A DNA stretch of 64,000 nt from JBBSDP01 sp038240605. GTDB lineage: Bacteria > Planctomycetota > Phycisphaerae > Tepidisphaerales > Tepidisphaeraceae. The notes below the pieces were generated by a model. It had not been told where the DNA came from. It did not search any database and was given only the letters and a program-made list of their open reading frames with translations. How positions within the stretch are numbered: position 1 is the first letter of the stretch; each line of letters begins with the position of its first letter. Where the stretch lies: assembly GCA_038240605.1 (NCBI GenBank), contig JBBSDP010000011.1:1-64000 (forward strand), read 5' to 3'. Shown piece by piece: positions 35,374 to 45,049 of this stretch. The position numbers and the translations under genes were made by a program.

Positions 35374-36303
35374 TCAGTTTGACAAGCTCGTGCCGCACAT
35401 CGATTCGAGGACTTTGAGCGGGGACTTTTGCGGCACGACCATCGCGTTCACGGGAACGATGTAGGTCTGTTCCAGCGCGAACCGTCCGGACAAGACCGCG
35501 TGCGGGACCGTATCGGTGTAGACCAGCCAGGTCGAGAACGGGGGGAATTCCAGGCGCTGCTTCGTCCAACTGGTCTGGAACTCGTTGTTCTCCTTCAGCC
35601 AGTCGTGGAAGCGGAGCATGAACCGGTCGTATGGCGAGCGATCGGGCAGCCCGACGGCGCGGACGAGCGGGGCGATGCCGCGGCGCAGCGGACGCAGGGG
35701 CGAATTGGCATCCTTCGCGAAGCGATCGAGGCCGGCATCGTTCGCGAACTTCGGCGCGATAACACTGAACGGCTCGGTCACCTCCCAGACGCGGTTCACC
35801 GTGGGGTTGATGTTGGTGAAGACGCGGAGGATGCGCCCGCCGTTGGTTGGCCGGCTCGGGAAGGCGTCGACGTGGGCGAGGTCGTTGCGCTTGTGGACCG
35901 GCAGGTCACGGCCCTGCTCTTCGAGCGGGCGGAAACTGGCATAGTCGATTGCCCACTGCCCGGCATAAGGAGAGAGGAACTGATCGATGAAGCGCGTGAC
36001 CTGGTTCGAGTAATTCCGCATGAGCTCCGTGAGCCGCTTCGTATCCTCCGGATCATCGTTGGAGGCGCCGCGCAGGAGGTTGGACTTGGGGCGGTAGGAG
36101 ACGTTCTTGTGATGGCGAAACCCGCTCTGCTTTTGCGAAAGCAGGAAGGCACGGTCCGACTCGGGAAATTCAAACGGGATGGCGGGGAAGAAGAGGATGC
36201 CCCCGCCCTCCAGCGATTCGCAATATTGCCGGGCGCGCGCGGATGGGTCGGCCGCCGTCCATCCGCCAGGATGCCGATAATCATCGACCGTAATCCACGA
36301 CAT
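35374..36303 (-). CDS. Kdo-hydroxylase-like Fe(II)/2-oxoglutarate oxygenase
   Basis: A 309-residue protein resembling KdoO, the enzyme that 3-hydroxylates Kdo in the LPS inner core. Family landmarks are EGGGILFFP, SYRPKSNLLRGA, AHVDAFPSRP and GGRILRVFTNINP. The iron site is His144-x-Asp146 with a distal His268 (VPHAV) and Arg274 for 2-oxoglutarate. ATG 36303 follows a GGAGG with six bases of spacing. It is convergent with the GT4 gene. It implies LPS with Kdo in the host; lipid A and Kdo genes are not in this window. Confidence 0.82.
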   Translation of the reverse strand: MSWITVDDYRHPGGWTAADPSARARQYCESLEGGGILFFPAIPFEFPESDRAFLLSQKQSGFRHHKNVSYRPKSNLLRGASNDDPEDTKRLTELMRNYSNQVTRFIDQFLSPYAGQWAIDYASFRPLEEQGRDLPVHKRNDLAHVDAFPSRPTNGGRILRVFTNINPTVNRVWEVTEPFSVIAPKFANDAGLDRFAKDANSPLRPLRRGIAPLVRAVGLPDRSPYDRFMLRFHDWLKENNEFQTSWTKQRLEFPPFSTWLVYTDTVPHAVLSGRFALEQTYIVPVNAMVVPQKSPLKVLESMCGTSLSN

Positions 36304-36394
36304 GAGTGCCTCCGGTGCACGTGCCCATCCGCAGCGCGCCGCTTGTATGGAAACCCCGTGAAAAATGCAAGGCGTTCGCCGCGGTGATGCGGGA

Positions 36395-36489
36395 GAGGAT
36401 GGAAGATGGAGGATGGAGAATTGAACATCGAGGAAGGAATGGTGCACGCGCGCGCTATCATCTATCTTCAATCTTCGATCGTCTCTTTC
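36395..36489. repeat. Degenerate heptamer repeat, two opposed arrays
   Basis: Seven 7-bp units of the GAGGATG/GAAGATG type fill 36395-36443, and five units of the opposite sense (CTATCTT, CAATCTT type) fill 36455-36489. The opposed arrays could form an imperfect hairpin. It lies between the divergent Kdo-hydroxylase and flavoenzyme genes. Period 7 breaks any reading frame. Related arrays occur at 59241 and 63693. Confidence 0.65.
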
Positions 36490-36505
36490 TTCTTGCGGTG
36501 AACCG

Positions 36506-37642
36506 ATGCGATATGACGCGATCGTGATTGGGGTGGGGACGATGGGAGCGGCGGCGTGCCATCAACTGGCGCGGCGCGGGGCGCGCGTGCTAGGGCTGGA
36601 ACGGTTCGATATCCCGCACGCACTGGGGAGCGCCAGCGGATTGTCGCGCATGATTCGGCTCGCGTATTACGAACATCCGGATTACGTGCCGCTGCTCCAG
36701 CGCGCCTACACGCTCTGGCACGAGCTGGAAATCGAATGCGGACAGGAACTGCTCCATCTCACCGGCGGCCTTTACCTGGGCCCGCCGAACGGGCACCTGG
36801 TCGCGGGCTCGCTCGGATCGGCCCGGCAACATTCGCTCGAACACGAGCTTCTCGATCGCCATGCGCTCTCGGCGCGATTCCCGCAATTTCAAGTGCCAGA
36901 CGACTGGCTTGCGCTGCTCGAGGAACGCGCCGGGTTCCTGAGGCCGGAGCGTGCGATCGCGGCCCACGCCGCCGTGGCGCTGCGGCGCGGTGCGGACGTT
37001 CGCGCGAGGGAGCATGTGATCGACTGGAGCTCGGACCGCAGCGGCGTCGTGGTGCGGACCGCGGCGGGGGAAACATTTGACGCCGATAAACTCGTCGTGT
37101 GTGGCGGAGCCTGGAGCGCTGCGCTGCTGCGCGACCTGGGGATCGAGTTGCGGGTGACGCGCCAGACGATGGGGTGGTTCTGGCCGAGGAACCCCGATGC
37201 TTTCGCACTGGGCACGATGCCGGTCTGGGCGATCGAGAATCCCGATCGAAGCCTTTACTACGGGTTTCCCATGCTCGCCGACGTGCCCGGCTTCAAGATC
37301 GCGCGACACGGACCTGGCCCGGCGACCGAGCCGGACCCGGTGCAGCGCGATCCGCTTCCGGGCGATGTCGAGGACCTGAAGGCCGGCCTGAGGCAGTTCG
37401 TTCCGGACGGGGACGGCCCGCTGCTGGCCCTGCGCACATGCCTGTATACGAACAGTCCCGATGGACACTTTATCATCGACCGACACCCGCGCGACGAGCG
37501 GGTGATCGTTGCGTGCGGGTTCAGTGGCCACGGATTCAAGTTCGCGAGCGTCGTGGGCGAAATCCTCGCCGACCTCGTACTTCTCGGTCGAACCGATCAG
37601 CCGGCGGGCTTTCTTGGGGTGCAGCGGTTTGCGGCGCATTAA
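36506..37642 (+). CDS. Sarcosine oxidase/N-methyltryptophan oxidase-like flavoenzyme
   Basis: A 378-residue FAD-dependent amine oxidase of the monomeric sarcosine oxidase (SoxA/SolA) family. It has the dinucleotide motif GVGTMG (9-14), the SRMIRLAYYEHPDYVPLL block, and the Cys that holds FAD covalently in RTCLYTNSPDGHF (Cys312). It would oxidise a secondary N-methyl amine to aldehyde, amine and H2O2; the substrate is unknown. The start ATG 36506 is the first in frame. It is divergent from the Kdo-hydroxylase-like gene, separated by a heptamer repeat. Confidence 0.85.
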   Translation: MRYDAIVIGVGTMGAAACHQLARRGARVLGLERFDIPHALGSASGLSRMIRLAYYEHPDYVPLLQRAYTLWHELEIECGQELLHLTGGLYLGPPNGHLVAGSLGSARQHSLEHELLDRHALSARFPQFQVPDDWLALLEERAGFLRPERAIAAHAAVALRRGADVRAREHVIDWSSDRSGVVVRTAAGETFDADKLVVCGGAWSAALLRDLGIELRVTRQTMGWFWPRNPDAFALGTMPVWAIENPDRSLYYGFPMLADVPGFKIARHGPGPATEPDPVQRDPLPGDVEDLKAGLRQFVPDGDGPLLALRTCLYTNSPDGHFIIDRHPRDERVIVACGFSGHGFKFASVVGEILADLVLLGRTDQPAGFLGVQRFAAH

Positions 37643-37795
37643 TACGCGCCGACGACTCTCCCATCGTTCCGAATGCGTGAGGGCAGAAGTTATCAGACTT
37701 GTAATGTTCGCCTGACGGATGCGCGGTTGGAATTTGTTGCACCCGCTCTGGCGCACCTAGAATTCCCGGCCGGCCAGCCAGACAGGAGTTCATTC

Positions 37796-38125
37796 ATGAG
37801 CGGTAAGTTGTTTGTCGGAAATCTCGCAGCCAAAGCGACTTCGCTGGATTTGCAGAAGTTGTTCGCATCCGCCGGCACGGTGAAGTGGGCGGACATCGCC
37901 ATCGATCCCAAAACGGGTCGGTCTCGCGGATTTGGTTTTGTGGAGATGGGATCGGGAGAAGAGGCCCGGCGTGCAGTCGTCGCCATGAACGGGCGAGCCC
38001 ATCAAGGCAAGTTCCTGAAGGTGAGCGAGTCGAATCCCAAAGGTAAAAACGCTCGTCCGCTGCCGGCACGTCCACGCGTTGCGTCCTCCGCGCCGCGTCG
38101 CGGGATTCGCGCTTCGGGCCGGTAA
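37796..38125 (+). CDS. RRM-type RNA-binding protein
   Basis: A 109-residue protein with one RNA-recognition motif (1-80): RNP2 is LFVGNL (5-10) and RNP1 is RGFGFVEM (44-51). A basic, Arg-Pro rich tail follows (RPLPARPRVASS). Such small proteins occur in cyanobacteria and Planctomycetes, and some respond to cold or other stress. AGGAG lies nine bases before ATG 37796. It stands alone with about 150 bp upstream. Confidence 0.9.
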   Translation: MSGKLFVGNLAAKATSLDLQKLFASAGTVKWADIAIDPKTGRSRGFGFVEMGSGEEARRAVVAMNGRAHQGKFLKVSESNPKGKNARPLPARPRVASSAPRRGIRASGR

Positions 38126-38339
38126 GTCATCTCATGTCGTAAAAGTGAATTGAAAGTCCGGCTGCCGGATACGCATCGTCGGAAGAATGTGCGTATGACC
38201 GGCGTGAATGCACCTTTCCGCCTTGGCGTCAGATCTCGTATACGGCGTGACGATGGACGTCATCCGCAATCTGCTTCGTGGTGCATGAGGCGCGTCCGGT
38301 CATCGTGTCAGGGTACGATTGGCGAGACCCGGAGGGTGT

Positions 38340-39419
38340 GTGGTCCCGTTAGACGCCTTCGTTCGCTTTCGCCTGTCGCTCGTCTTCCTCATTCTTTGCG
38401 CGGCCGTCGCCGGGGCAGAGCCCGCGGCGCGGCCCCCGGGCATCGTCAGCTCGGAATTCATCTACGATGCAAATTCGCCGACGCTTTCGTGTCACGCCTC
38501 GACGATCGCTCAAACCCCGGATGGTTTGATTGCCGCCTGGTTTGGCGGCACCGCGGAGACCAGGCCGGACGTGACGATCTGGACCTCGATCTGCAAGGAC
38601 GGGATATGGTCCGCGCCGGCGGAGGTCGCGGATGGGATTCAGCCGGATGGGACGCGCTTCCCGTGCTGGAACCCGGTGCTCTTCCAACATCCCGGAGGCG
38701 TGCTTCAGTTGTTCTATAAAGTCGGCCCCAATCCCCGCGAATGGTGGGGCATGTTGATCGAATCAACCGATGGCGGAAGGAAATGGAGCCGTCCGCGCCG
38801 CCTGCCGCGTGGCATCCTCGGCCCGATCAAGGATAAGCCGGTGCTTTGCCCGGACGGCGTGCTGCTGTGCCCTTCAAGCGAAGAGGCTGCGGACGGGTGG
38901 CGCGTCCACATTGAGTTCACCAACGACCGCGGTGCGACATGGACGCGAACTGAACCGCTGAACGATCCGCGTCAATTTGATCTGATTCAACCCACGATCC
39001 TTCAGCACAGCGCACGTGACCTTCAGATCCTGTGCCGAAGTAAGCAAAAGCGCATCGTCGAAAGCTGGTCGCACGATGCGGGGAAGACGTGGGGACCGTT
39101 TGCCGCGACGCCCCTGCTCAACCCGAACAGCGGAATCGATGCGGTCACGATGAAGGACGGGCGGTCGATCGTGATCTTCAACCAGAGCACCACCGAGCGA
39201 TTTCCACTGTGCGTTGCCGTTTCTGATGACGGCAAGGCTTGGCGAGCGGGTCCGGCGCTGGAGACGGAGCCGGGCGAATATTCATATCCCGCGATCATCC
39301 AAACGTCTGACGGAAAAGTGCACGTGACGTACACGTGGAAGCGCGTGCGGATCCGACATGTCGTGCTCGATCCGGCACGGATGCAACTGAAGGATTTGCC
39401 GGCGGCGGCAGGACCGTGA
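38340..39419 (+). CDS. Exported sialidase-fold (BNR-repeat) protein
   Basis: A 359-residue exported protein: signal peptide (LSLVFLILCAAVAGAEP) then a six-bladed sialidase-like propeller with Asp-box motifs (STDGGRKW, NDRGATWTR, SHDAGKTWGPF). It matches the BNR/exo-alpha-sialidase-like group often found in Planctomycetes; real sialidase activity cannot be asserted because the Arg triad is not mapped. The GTG at 38340 is chosen, as GGAGG lies four bases upstream and gives a proper signal peptide. It probably acts on external glycans. Confidence 0.78.
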   Translation: MVPLDAFVRFRLSLVFLILCAAVAGAEPAARPPGIVSSEFIYDANSPTLSCHASTIAQTPDGLIAAWFGGTAETRPDVTIWTSICKDGIWSAPAEVADGIQPDGTRFPCWNPVLFQHPGGVLQLFYKVGPNPREWWGMLIESTDGGRKWSRPRRLPRGILGPIKDKPVLCPDGVLLCPSSEEAADGWRVHIEFTNDRGATWTRTEPLNDPRQFDLIQPTILQHSARDLQILCRSKQKRIVESWSHDAGKTWGPFAATPLLNPNSGIDAVTMKDGRSIVIFNQSTTERFPLCVAVSDDGKAWRAGPALETEPGEYSYPAIIQTSDGKVHVTYTWKRVRIRHVVLDPARMQLKDLPAAAGP

Positions 39420-39468
39420 GCAAGAATGGCCGACTGTACCTTCGCGCTCGACGGGCCAATGATAGCCC

Positions 39469-40548
39469 ATGCGGATTTTTCACTGTGACCACTGTAGGCA
39501 GACCGTCTTCTTCGAGAACACCGTCTGCGGCAAGTGCGGTCACAAGCTTGCCTACCTGTCTGACCTGAGGATCGTCGCGTCGCTCGATCCCGTGGAGGGC
39601 GCGGCTGAACTGTGGACCACCCCGGTGCCGCGAGCCGAAGGGCGGACCTATCGACTTTGCGAAAACCAGGCGAAGTACGGCGTGTGTAACTGGGCGGTGC
39701 CATCAGATGATCCCAACCCGTTGTGTAAATCGTGCCGGCTCACGCGGCTGATTCCGGACCTGAGCTTCGTGGGCAATGACGTGGCATGGGCCCGACTGGA
39801 GGCGGCCAAACGCCGGCTCGTTTACAGCCTGATGGAGCTTCGCCTGCCGCTACAACCCCCAGGCGATGGCAAGCCGGGATTGGTGTTTCAATTCATGGGG
39901 GATCCGCCGGGCGGCTCGCGCGTGCTCACCGGTCACGACAACGGCGTGATCACCGTCAACATTGACGAGAGCGACGACGTGGAGCGGGAAAAGCGTCGCG
40001 TCTCGATGCATGAGCCGTATCGCACTTTGCTTGGGCACTTTCGTCATGAGGTGGGACATTATTACTGGGACGTGTTAATTCGCGACACGACGGAGATCGA
40101 CGTGTTCCGCAAGATATTCGGTGACGAGCGATTGGACTACGACCAGGCGCTGCGCGATCGCTACAACCAAGGCCCGCGCGCAAACTGGCCCGAGCAATTC
40201 GTCAGCGCCTATTCCAGCGTTCACCCCTGGGAAGACTGGGCGGAGACCTGGGCGCACTACCTGCACATGACCGACACGCTGGAGACGGCAGCGAGCTGCG
40301 GAATGTCGCTCCAGCCGGACCGACCCGATGAGCCGGCCATGGAGAAGCGGCCGAAGAAACCGGCTCACAGTCAGAAATTCGACGAAGTCATCAGCAACTG
40401 GTTCCCGCTGACTTACGCGCTCAACTGCCTGAACCGGGGGATGGGCCTGCCGGATGCCTACCCCTTCGTCCTCCCGCCCCCCGCGATCGACAAGCTGCGG
40501 TTCGTCCATGACGCGATCTGCCGCAATCAGGAGGCGCAGAATCGTTGA
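39469..40548 (+). CDS. Zinc-ribbon metallopeptidase of the Peptidase_Mx type
   Basis: A 359-residue cytoplasmic protein. The N terminus carries Cys6/Cys9/Cys20/Cys23, a zinc ribbon, and a second Cys set at 64/73/86/89. A putative zinc-metallopeptidase site follows, HEVGH at 193-197 (within GHFRHEVGHYYWD). This layout matches the 'putative zinc-binding metallo-peptidase' family. No signal peptide. The substrate is unknown. It begins 49 bp after the sialidase-fold gene on the same strand, and may be co-transcribed. Confidence 0.85.
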   Translation: MRIFHCDHCRQTVFFENTVCGKCGHKLAYLSDLRIVASLDPVEGAAELWTTPVPRAEGRTYRLCENQAKYGVCNWAVPSDDPNPLCKSCRLTRLIPDLSFVGNDVAWARLEAAKRRLVYSLMELRLPLQPPGDGKPGLVFQFMGDPPGGSRVLTGHDNGVITVNIDESDDVEREKRRVSMHEPYRTLLGHFRHEVGHYYWDVLIRDTTEIDVFRKIFGDERLDYDQALRDRYNQGPRANWPEQFVSAYSSVHPWEDWAETWAHYLHMTDTLETAASCGMSLQPDRPDEPAMEKRPKKPAHSQKFDEVISNWFPLTYALNCLNRGMGLPDAYPFVLPPPAIDKLRFVHDAICRNQEAQNR

Positions 40549-40681
40549 CCGGAATACAGTCGTTACCGTGCGTCCGCGTGTGGTCGCTTCCGCCGGTTTA
40601 CACCCCCCAACGGGCTGCGTATAGTGCGACCCGGGTGGTGGAGCGAGCGTGCGCGCAACGCCGCTGCCGGGAGCGTGCCGT

Positions 40682-41173
40682 ATGGCTGAAACAGAATCCG
40701 CAGACAGGGAGAGCGCTGGGGAATCGGAGCTGCCGCAGTCGACGGTGTTGATCGTCGATGACAACCCGCAGAACGTCGAGCTCCTCCAGGCGTTTCTCGA
40801 ATCCCTTCCGGTCAAGATCGTCACCGCCTCCGACGGGGTCGATGCCCTTCGCAAGGTTGAAGAACATTCCCCGGACCTGATCCTGCTGGACATCATGATG
40901 CCGCACATGAGCGGCTTTCAGGTGTGCCGTAAACTTAAAGGCGATTCCAAGACGCGCGACATCCAGATCCTGATGGTCACCGCGCTCAACGAGCTGGGGG
41001 ATATCGAGACGGCGACGGAATGCGGCACCGATGATTTTGTCAGCAAGCCGGTCAACAAGTTCGAGCTTCTGACGCGCGTGAAGAGCCTCTTGCGCGTGCG
41101 GCACCTCAAGAGCGAGCTGGAGCGCGCACTGACCTATCTAAACGAGATCGAGCAGGACGAAGAGTCGCCGTAA
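40682..41173 (+). CDS. CheY-like response regulator
   Basis: A 163-residue single-domain response regulator. The receiver domain (about 20-140) has Asp26/Asp27, the phosphoacceptor Asp70 in LLDIMMP, and the conserved Lys122 in SKPVNK. No DNA-binding domain follows; only a short helical tail (SELERALTYLNEIEQDEESP). It would act by protein contact. GGGAG precedes ATG 40682. No sensor kinase is adjacent. Confidence 0.93.
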   Translation: MAETESADRESAGESELPQSTVLIVDDNPQNVELLQAFLESLPVKIVTASDGVDALRKVEEHSPDLILLDIMMPHMSGFQVCRKLKGDSKTRDIQILMVTALNELGDIETATECGTDDFVSKPVNKFELLTRVKSLLRVRHLKSELERALTYLNEIEQDEESP

Positions 41174-41259
41174 TCTTTGCGCGTACGGGCGCGAGTTCGA
41201 CGACGAGGCGGCGCGCCCGACTGTGAAGCCCAATTCTTTCTTGATTCCCGGAGTAATCG

Positions 41260-44200
41260 ATGAATAAGTCGTCGTTCGCGTGTCCGCGTTGGTTGGCGGG
41301 CCGGCGGGCCCTCATGTTCGTTTCGCTGGCGCTCCTCGCCGCTGGCGGCTGCCGGGCCGGTAACTCGGGCAATTCCGCGGCGACGCGCGAAGCGGTCGCG
41401 CCGTCGACCACCGCGCCGCCTGAGGGCACGGCGGCCGCCGTGGGCGAAGCTGCGCCGCAGACGCAACCCGCTGCCGAGGCAGGGCCGCGGGTTGGGCAGG
41501 CGCCCGGGGAATTGCTGGCGGACAAGTCGAGCCGGGCGGGATACGGGGCGGAGCGGAATCGCGTCGTCAATCAGCGCGACGAAATCATCTCAGTCCTCAA
41601 AAACGGGATGACGGTCATCATCAAGCGCGTGCCGTCGCCCGTCGTCTCGGTGCGCGGTTACGCGATGACGGGCGGCGTCTATGAGGGCAAGTGGCTTGGC
41701 GGCGGATTGAGCCACTTGCTGGAGCATCTGGTTGCCGGCGGGAGCAACGCCCGCCGTACCGAGGCGCAGAACCGGGACCTGCTTCAGCGGATCGGCAACA
41801 ACTCCAACGCCTACACGAGCGAAGACCAGACGGCGTTCTTCGTCAACACGACGACGCCTCATATGGAAGAGGCGGTGGACCTGGTGACGGGTTGGATGCT
41901 GACGGCGTCGATCACGCCGGCCGAGTATCGGCGTGAGTATCAGGTCGTGCAGCGCGAGCTGGAGATGGGCAAGGGAGAGCCGGACCGTCAATTCTGGTAT
42001 CTCACCGCGAGCAATCGTTACCGCGTGAGCCCGGCGCGCGTGCCGGTGATCGGCTACCAGGAAGTGATCCAAGGCCTCTCGCGCGACGATGTCTACAGCT
42101 ATTACAAGCAGACGTACCAGCCCAACAACATGATTTTCTGCGTGGCGGGCGACATCGATCCGGAGCAGATGCTGCGGGCGGTGCGGAAGAACGTGGCGGA
42201 CGCGCCGCCCGGCCGCGCCTTCTCCCACAACATCGAGAAGGAACCGAACGTGGTGGCGCCGCGGGCGGTCGTGGCAACCTTCCCAAGGCTCGGACAGGCC
42301 CGGCTGCTGCTGGGCTACCCCTCGGTGCGGATCGACCACAACGACCTGTACGCGCTGGACCTGCTGGCCAACGTGCTGGGGGGCAATGAGAGCTCCATCT
42401 TAGTTCAGGAACTTCGCGACAAGCGGCAGATCGTCAGCGCGGTCGAGGTGAACGACGAGACGCCCTCGTACGACGCCGGCACGTTCGCGGTCATCATGCA
42501 GCTGGACCCCGAGAAGTTGCAGGAGGCGACCGCGGCCGCCCTGGACCTGCTCGATCGGGTGAAGGAGAAGGGGATCGACGAGCAGTCGCTGGCCCGCGCG
42601 AAGACGGCCGTCCGCGCCGCGCGCGTCAAGCGCCTTCAAACGACCGAAGAAATCGCCGCCTCCCTGGCGGAGGACTACCTCTCGACCGGCGACGCCCACT
42701 TCAGCGATCGCTATGTCGACCGGATCGACAAGCTTACGCCGGAACAGGTACGTGATGCGGCCCGCAAGTACCTCGTGCGCGGCAAGCTGCTGACGACCGC
42801 CCTGTTGCCGGCTGAGTTCGCGGGCAGCCAGGGGCTTCCACGCGCGGTGGATCTGCTGCGGCCCGTGGCCACCACCGGCCCCACGACCCAGCCGTCAATG
42901 ACCGAGCCGTCCCCGGTTGTGCGGGCGGAATTGGGCAACGGCACGGTCCTGCTGCTCAAGCGAAACAACACGACACCGCTCGTCGCGATGCAGATGTACG
43001 CGCTGGGCGGGCTGACCGCGGAGGACGCGGCAAGCAACGGGCTGGGCAACTTCACCATGCAGATGTTGCCGCGCGGCACTAAGACGCACAACGCCGAGGA
43101 GATCGCAACCTTCTTCGACTCTATCGGCGGCGAGATGACGAGCGGCTGCGGGAACAACAGTTGGTTCTGGAACGCGACCTGCATGAAGGGTGACTTCGAC
43201 AAGGCCTTCGCCCAGTACGCCGACGTCGTCGCCAACCCGGCCTTCCCGGAAAAGGAAGTGCCGCTGATGAAGCAGCGGGTCGTCGCGCAGATCCATGGCG
43301 AGGACGCCGATTGGTCAGCGCAGGCGTTTCGATACTTCAAGCAGGAATACTTTGGGCCGTGGAAGTCGCCGTATCAGTTCGTCCCGATCGGAACCGAGGC
43401 CAACGTCAAAGCGTTCGCTGTCGATCAGATGCGCAACTGGTACACCAGCCACGTCCTGAACAGTCGGCGCGTGCTGGCGATCTACGGTGATGTAGACCTG
43501 GACAAGGCCAGGGCAATGGCCGGACAGCTTTTGGGCGGCCTGCCTTCGCCCAAGCCAGGTGATGACGCCAGGCCTCCGGTGCAGGGAACTCCGGCCGTGC
43601 CGCAGGTGACGCCAACGGCCGAAGTGGAACGCGTGGCCGTGCAAAAGACGGATCAGGAGCTGGCCGGCGTCGTGATCGGCTATCACGCGAAGCCGATCAT
43701 TGGCGATCCCGATGAATACGCCTTGGCGGTGGCGCACACGATCACCGGCGGGTACACCTATCCGACCGGCTACCTCTTCGAAACGCTGCGCGGCCGCGGA
43801 CTGGTGTATGTGGTTTACTCGCAGGTTTCCTCCGGCCGCAGCCCCGCGCTGCCGGGTACGTTCTTCGTCTTTGCCGGGTGCGATCCCGCGAAGGTTAACG
43901 AAGTCGTTGACCTCATCCTGGAGAACATCGCACGTGTACAGGGCACTCCAGAGGACATCAACGTCCAGTGGTTCAACCGCTCCAAGGAACTGATCAACCT
44001 GGCCGACGCGCTGGACCACGAGACGCCGGCCCAGCAGGCCACCACCGCCGCACTCGATGAGCTTTACGGCCTGGGCTACGACTACCACGCTCGGTTCCCG
44101 CGCAACATCAGCGCGGTGGCGCTTGCCCAGGTGCAGTCGCTGGCGCGGCGCCGGCTGCGCCAGTGCGTCGTGACGATCAGCACGCCACTGCCCGATGCGG

Positions 44201-44298
44201 TGAAGATCAAGCCCGGCGTCCGCAGGTATTCATCGTTCCCGCCGGTCGAGCTAACCCCGCGTGGGATACAGCATGACACCGGCGGCGCGAGCAAATAA
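41260..44298 (+). CDS. M16 (pitrilysin) zinc peptidase, two-unit lipoprotein
   Basis: A 1012-residue M16 peptidase. A lipoprotein-type leader (SLALLAAGGC, Cys31) is followed by a disordered linker, then two homologous halves. The first holds the inverted zinc site HLLEH (His152, Glu155, His156) with the distal Glu233 in REYQVVQRELEMG. The second half (about 550-1000) lacks HxxEH, as usual for the non-catalytic partner. It would degrade peptides at the envelope. GGAG lies seven bases before the ATG. Cleavage as a lipoprotein is likely but the -3 residue is Ala, so it is not certain. Confidence 0.92.
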   Translation: MNKSSFACPRWLAGRRALMFVSLALLAAGGCRAGNSGNSAATREAVAPSTTAPPEGTAAAVGEAAPQTQPAAEAGPRVGQAPGELLADKSSRAGYGAERNRVVNQRDEIISVLKNGMTVIIKRVPSPVVSVRGYAMTGGVYEGKWLGGGLSHLLEHLVAGGSNARRTEAQNRDLLQRIGNNSNAYTSEDQTAFFVNTTTPHMEEAVDLVTGWMLTASITPAEYRREYQVVQRELEMGKGEPDRQFWYLTASNRYRVSPARVPVIGYQEVIQGLSRDDVYSYYKQTYQPNNMIFCVAGDIDPEQMLRAVRKNVADAPPGRAFSHNIEKEPNVVAPRAVVATFPRLGQARLLLGYPSVRIDHNDLYALDLLANVLGGNESSILVQELRDKRQIVSAVEVNDETPSYDAGTFAVIMQLDPEKLQEATAAALDLLDRVKEKGIDEQSLARAKTAVRAARVKRLQTTEEIAASLAEDYLSTGDAHFSDRYVDRIDKLTPEQVRDAARKYLVRGKLLTTALLPAEFAGSQGLPRAVDLLRPVATTGPTTQPSMTEPSPVVRAELGNGTVLLLKRNNTTPLVAMQMYALGGLTAEDAASNGLGNFTMQMLPRGTKTHNAEEIATFFDSIGGEMTSGCGNNSWFWNATCMKGDFDKAFAQYADVVANPAFPEKEVPLMKQRVVAQIHGEDADWSAQAFRYFKQEYFGPWKSPYQFVPIGTEANVKAFAVDQMRNWYTSHVLNSRRVLAIYGDVDLDKARAMAGQLLGGLPSPKPGDDARPPVQGTPAVPQVTPTAEVERVAVQKTDQELAGVVIGYHAKPIIGDPDEYALAVAHTITGGYTYPTGYLFETLRGRGLVYVVYSQVSSGRSPALPGTFFVFAGCDPAKVNEVVDLILENIARVQGTPEDINVQWFNRSKELINLADALDHETPAQQATTAALDELYGLGYDYHARFPRNISAVALAQVQSLARRRLRQCVVTISTPLPDAVKIKPGVRRYSSFPPVELTPRGIQHDTGGASK

Positions 44299-44371
44299 TC
44301 GGGTGAACTTCGCCGATATTTTGGGGTTCCGTGGATGACGACAAATTCGCGGCTGAGGGCGCTTAAGACAA

Positions 44372-44390
44372 AATTGTCAACGCAACAATT
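44372..44390. promoter_or_regulatory. AATTGT/ACAATT inverted repeat upstream of cyclodeaminase gene
   Basis: AATTGT (44372-44377) and ACAATT (44385-44390) are perfect inverted arms with a 7-nt spacer, in the only AT-rich patch of the 118-bp gap. Followed by AT-rich sequence with TATATT at 44405. It could be an operator overlapping a promoter, but no -35 match is convincing. Confidence 0.25.
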
Positions 44391-44416
44391 AAAGAGCTGT
44401 TCGATATATTCAGCAC

Positions 44417-45049
44417 ATGCCCATCTACGACCATAAGACAACCATCGAGCGATTCGTGGACGCGGCCGCTGCGCGTCAGGCGACGCCGGGTGGCGGCAGC
44501 GTCTCGGCGCTGGTCGGCGCCCTGGCCGCTTCAATGGGTGAGATGGTCGTCAACTACAGCCTCGGCAAGAAAGATCTGGAAGCGCACGTCGGGGAGCTTC
44601 GGCCGGCGATGGCCCAGTTCCATCGCGCGCGGCAGCTCCTGCTTCAGTTGATGGCGGAAGATCAGGCGGCGTACAACGCGCTGTCGGCGGCGCGGAAGCT
44701 GCCCGCCGGTTCCCCCGAGCGCGCAAGCCAGTTTGTTCCGGCGCTTCAGGCGTGCGTGCGAATTCCCCAGGCGATCGCCGCTACGGCGGTAAGCCTGCTC
44801 GAGCTGAGCGACGGGATCATCAACTTCGTGAATCACCATCTGCTCTCGGACCTGGCGGTCTGCTGTGATCTGGCGATGGCGACGGTGCGGTGCGCGTTAT
44901 ATAGCGTTCGCGCCAACCTCGCCGACGTGACCGAGCCTTCGGAGCGGCAGAACATCGAGTCGATGGTGACGCAGTTGCTCTCCCGGGCCGCCAGCACTAT
45001 CCAGCAACTCAGCCCGCGCATTTGGGCGCGGCACAGTCAGGGCGCATGA
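44417..45049 (+). CDS. Formiminotetrahydrofolate cyclodeaminase-like protein
   Basis: A 210-residue all-helical protein of the cyclodeaminase/cyclohydrolase family, with its signature ATPGGGSVSALVGALAASMG (about 22-41). Relatives convert 5-formimino- or 5,10-methenyl-tetrahydrofolate; which reaction applies here is unclear because the formiminotransferase half is absent. It is of normal length for the stand-alone form. The next gene overlaps it by 4 bp. An AT-rich stretch with an inverted repeat lies upstream. Confidence 0.85.
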   Translation: MPIYDHKTTIERFVDAAAARQATPGGGSVSALVGALAASMGEMVVNYSLGKKDLEAHVGELRPAMAQFHRARQLLLQLMAEDQAAYNALSAARKLPAGSPERASQFVPALQACVRIPQAIAATAVSLLELSDGIINFVNHHLLSDLAVCCDLAMATVRCALYSVRANLADVTEPSERQNIESMVTQLLSRAASTIQQLSPRIWARHSQGA

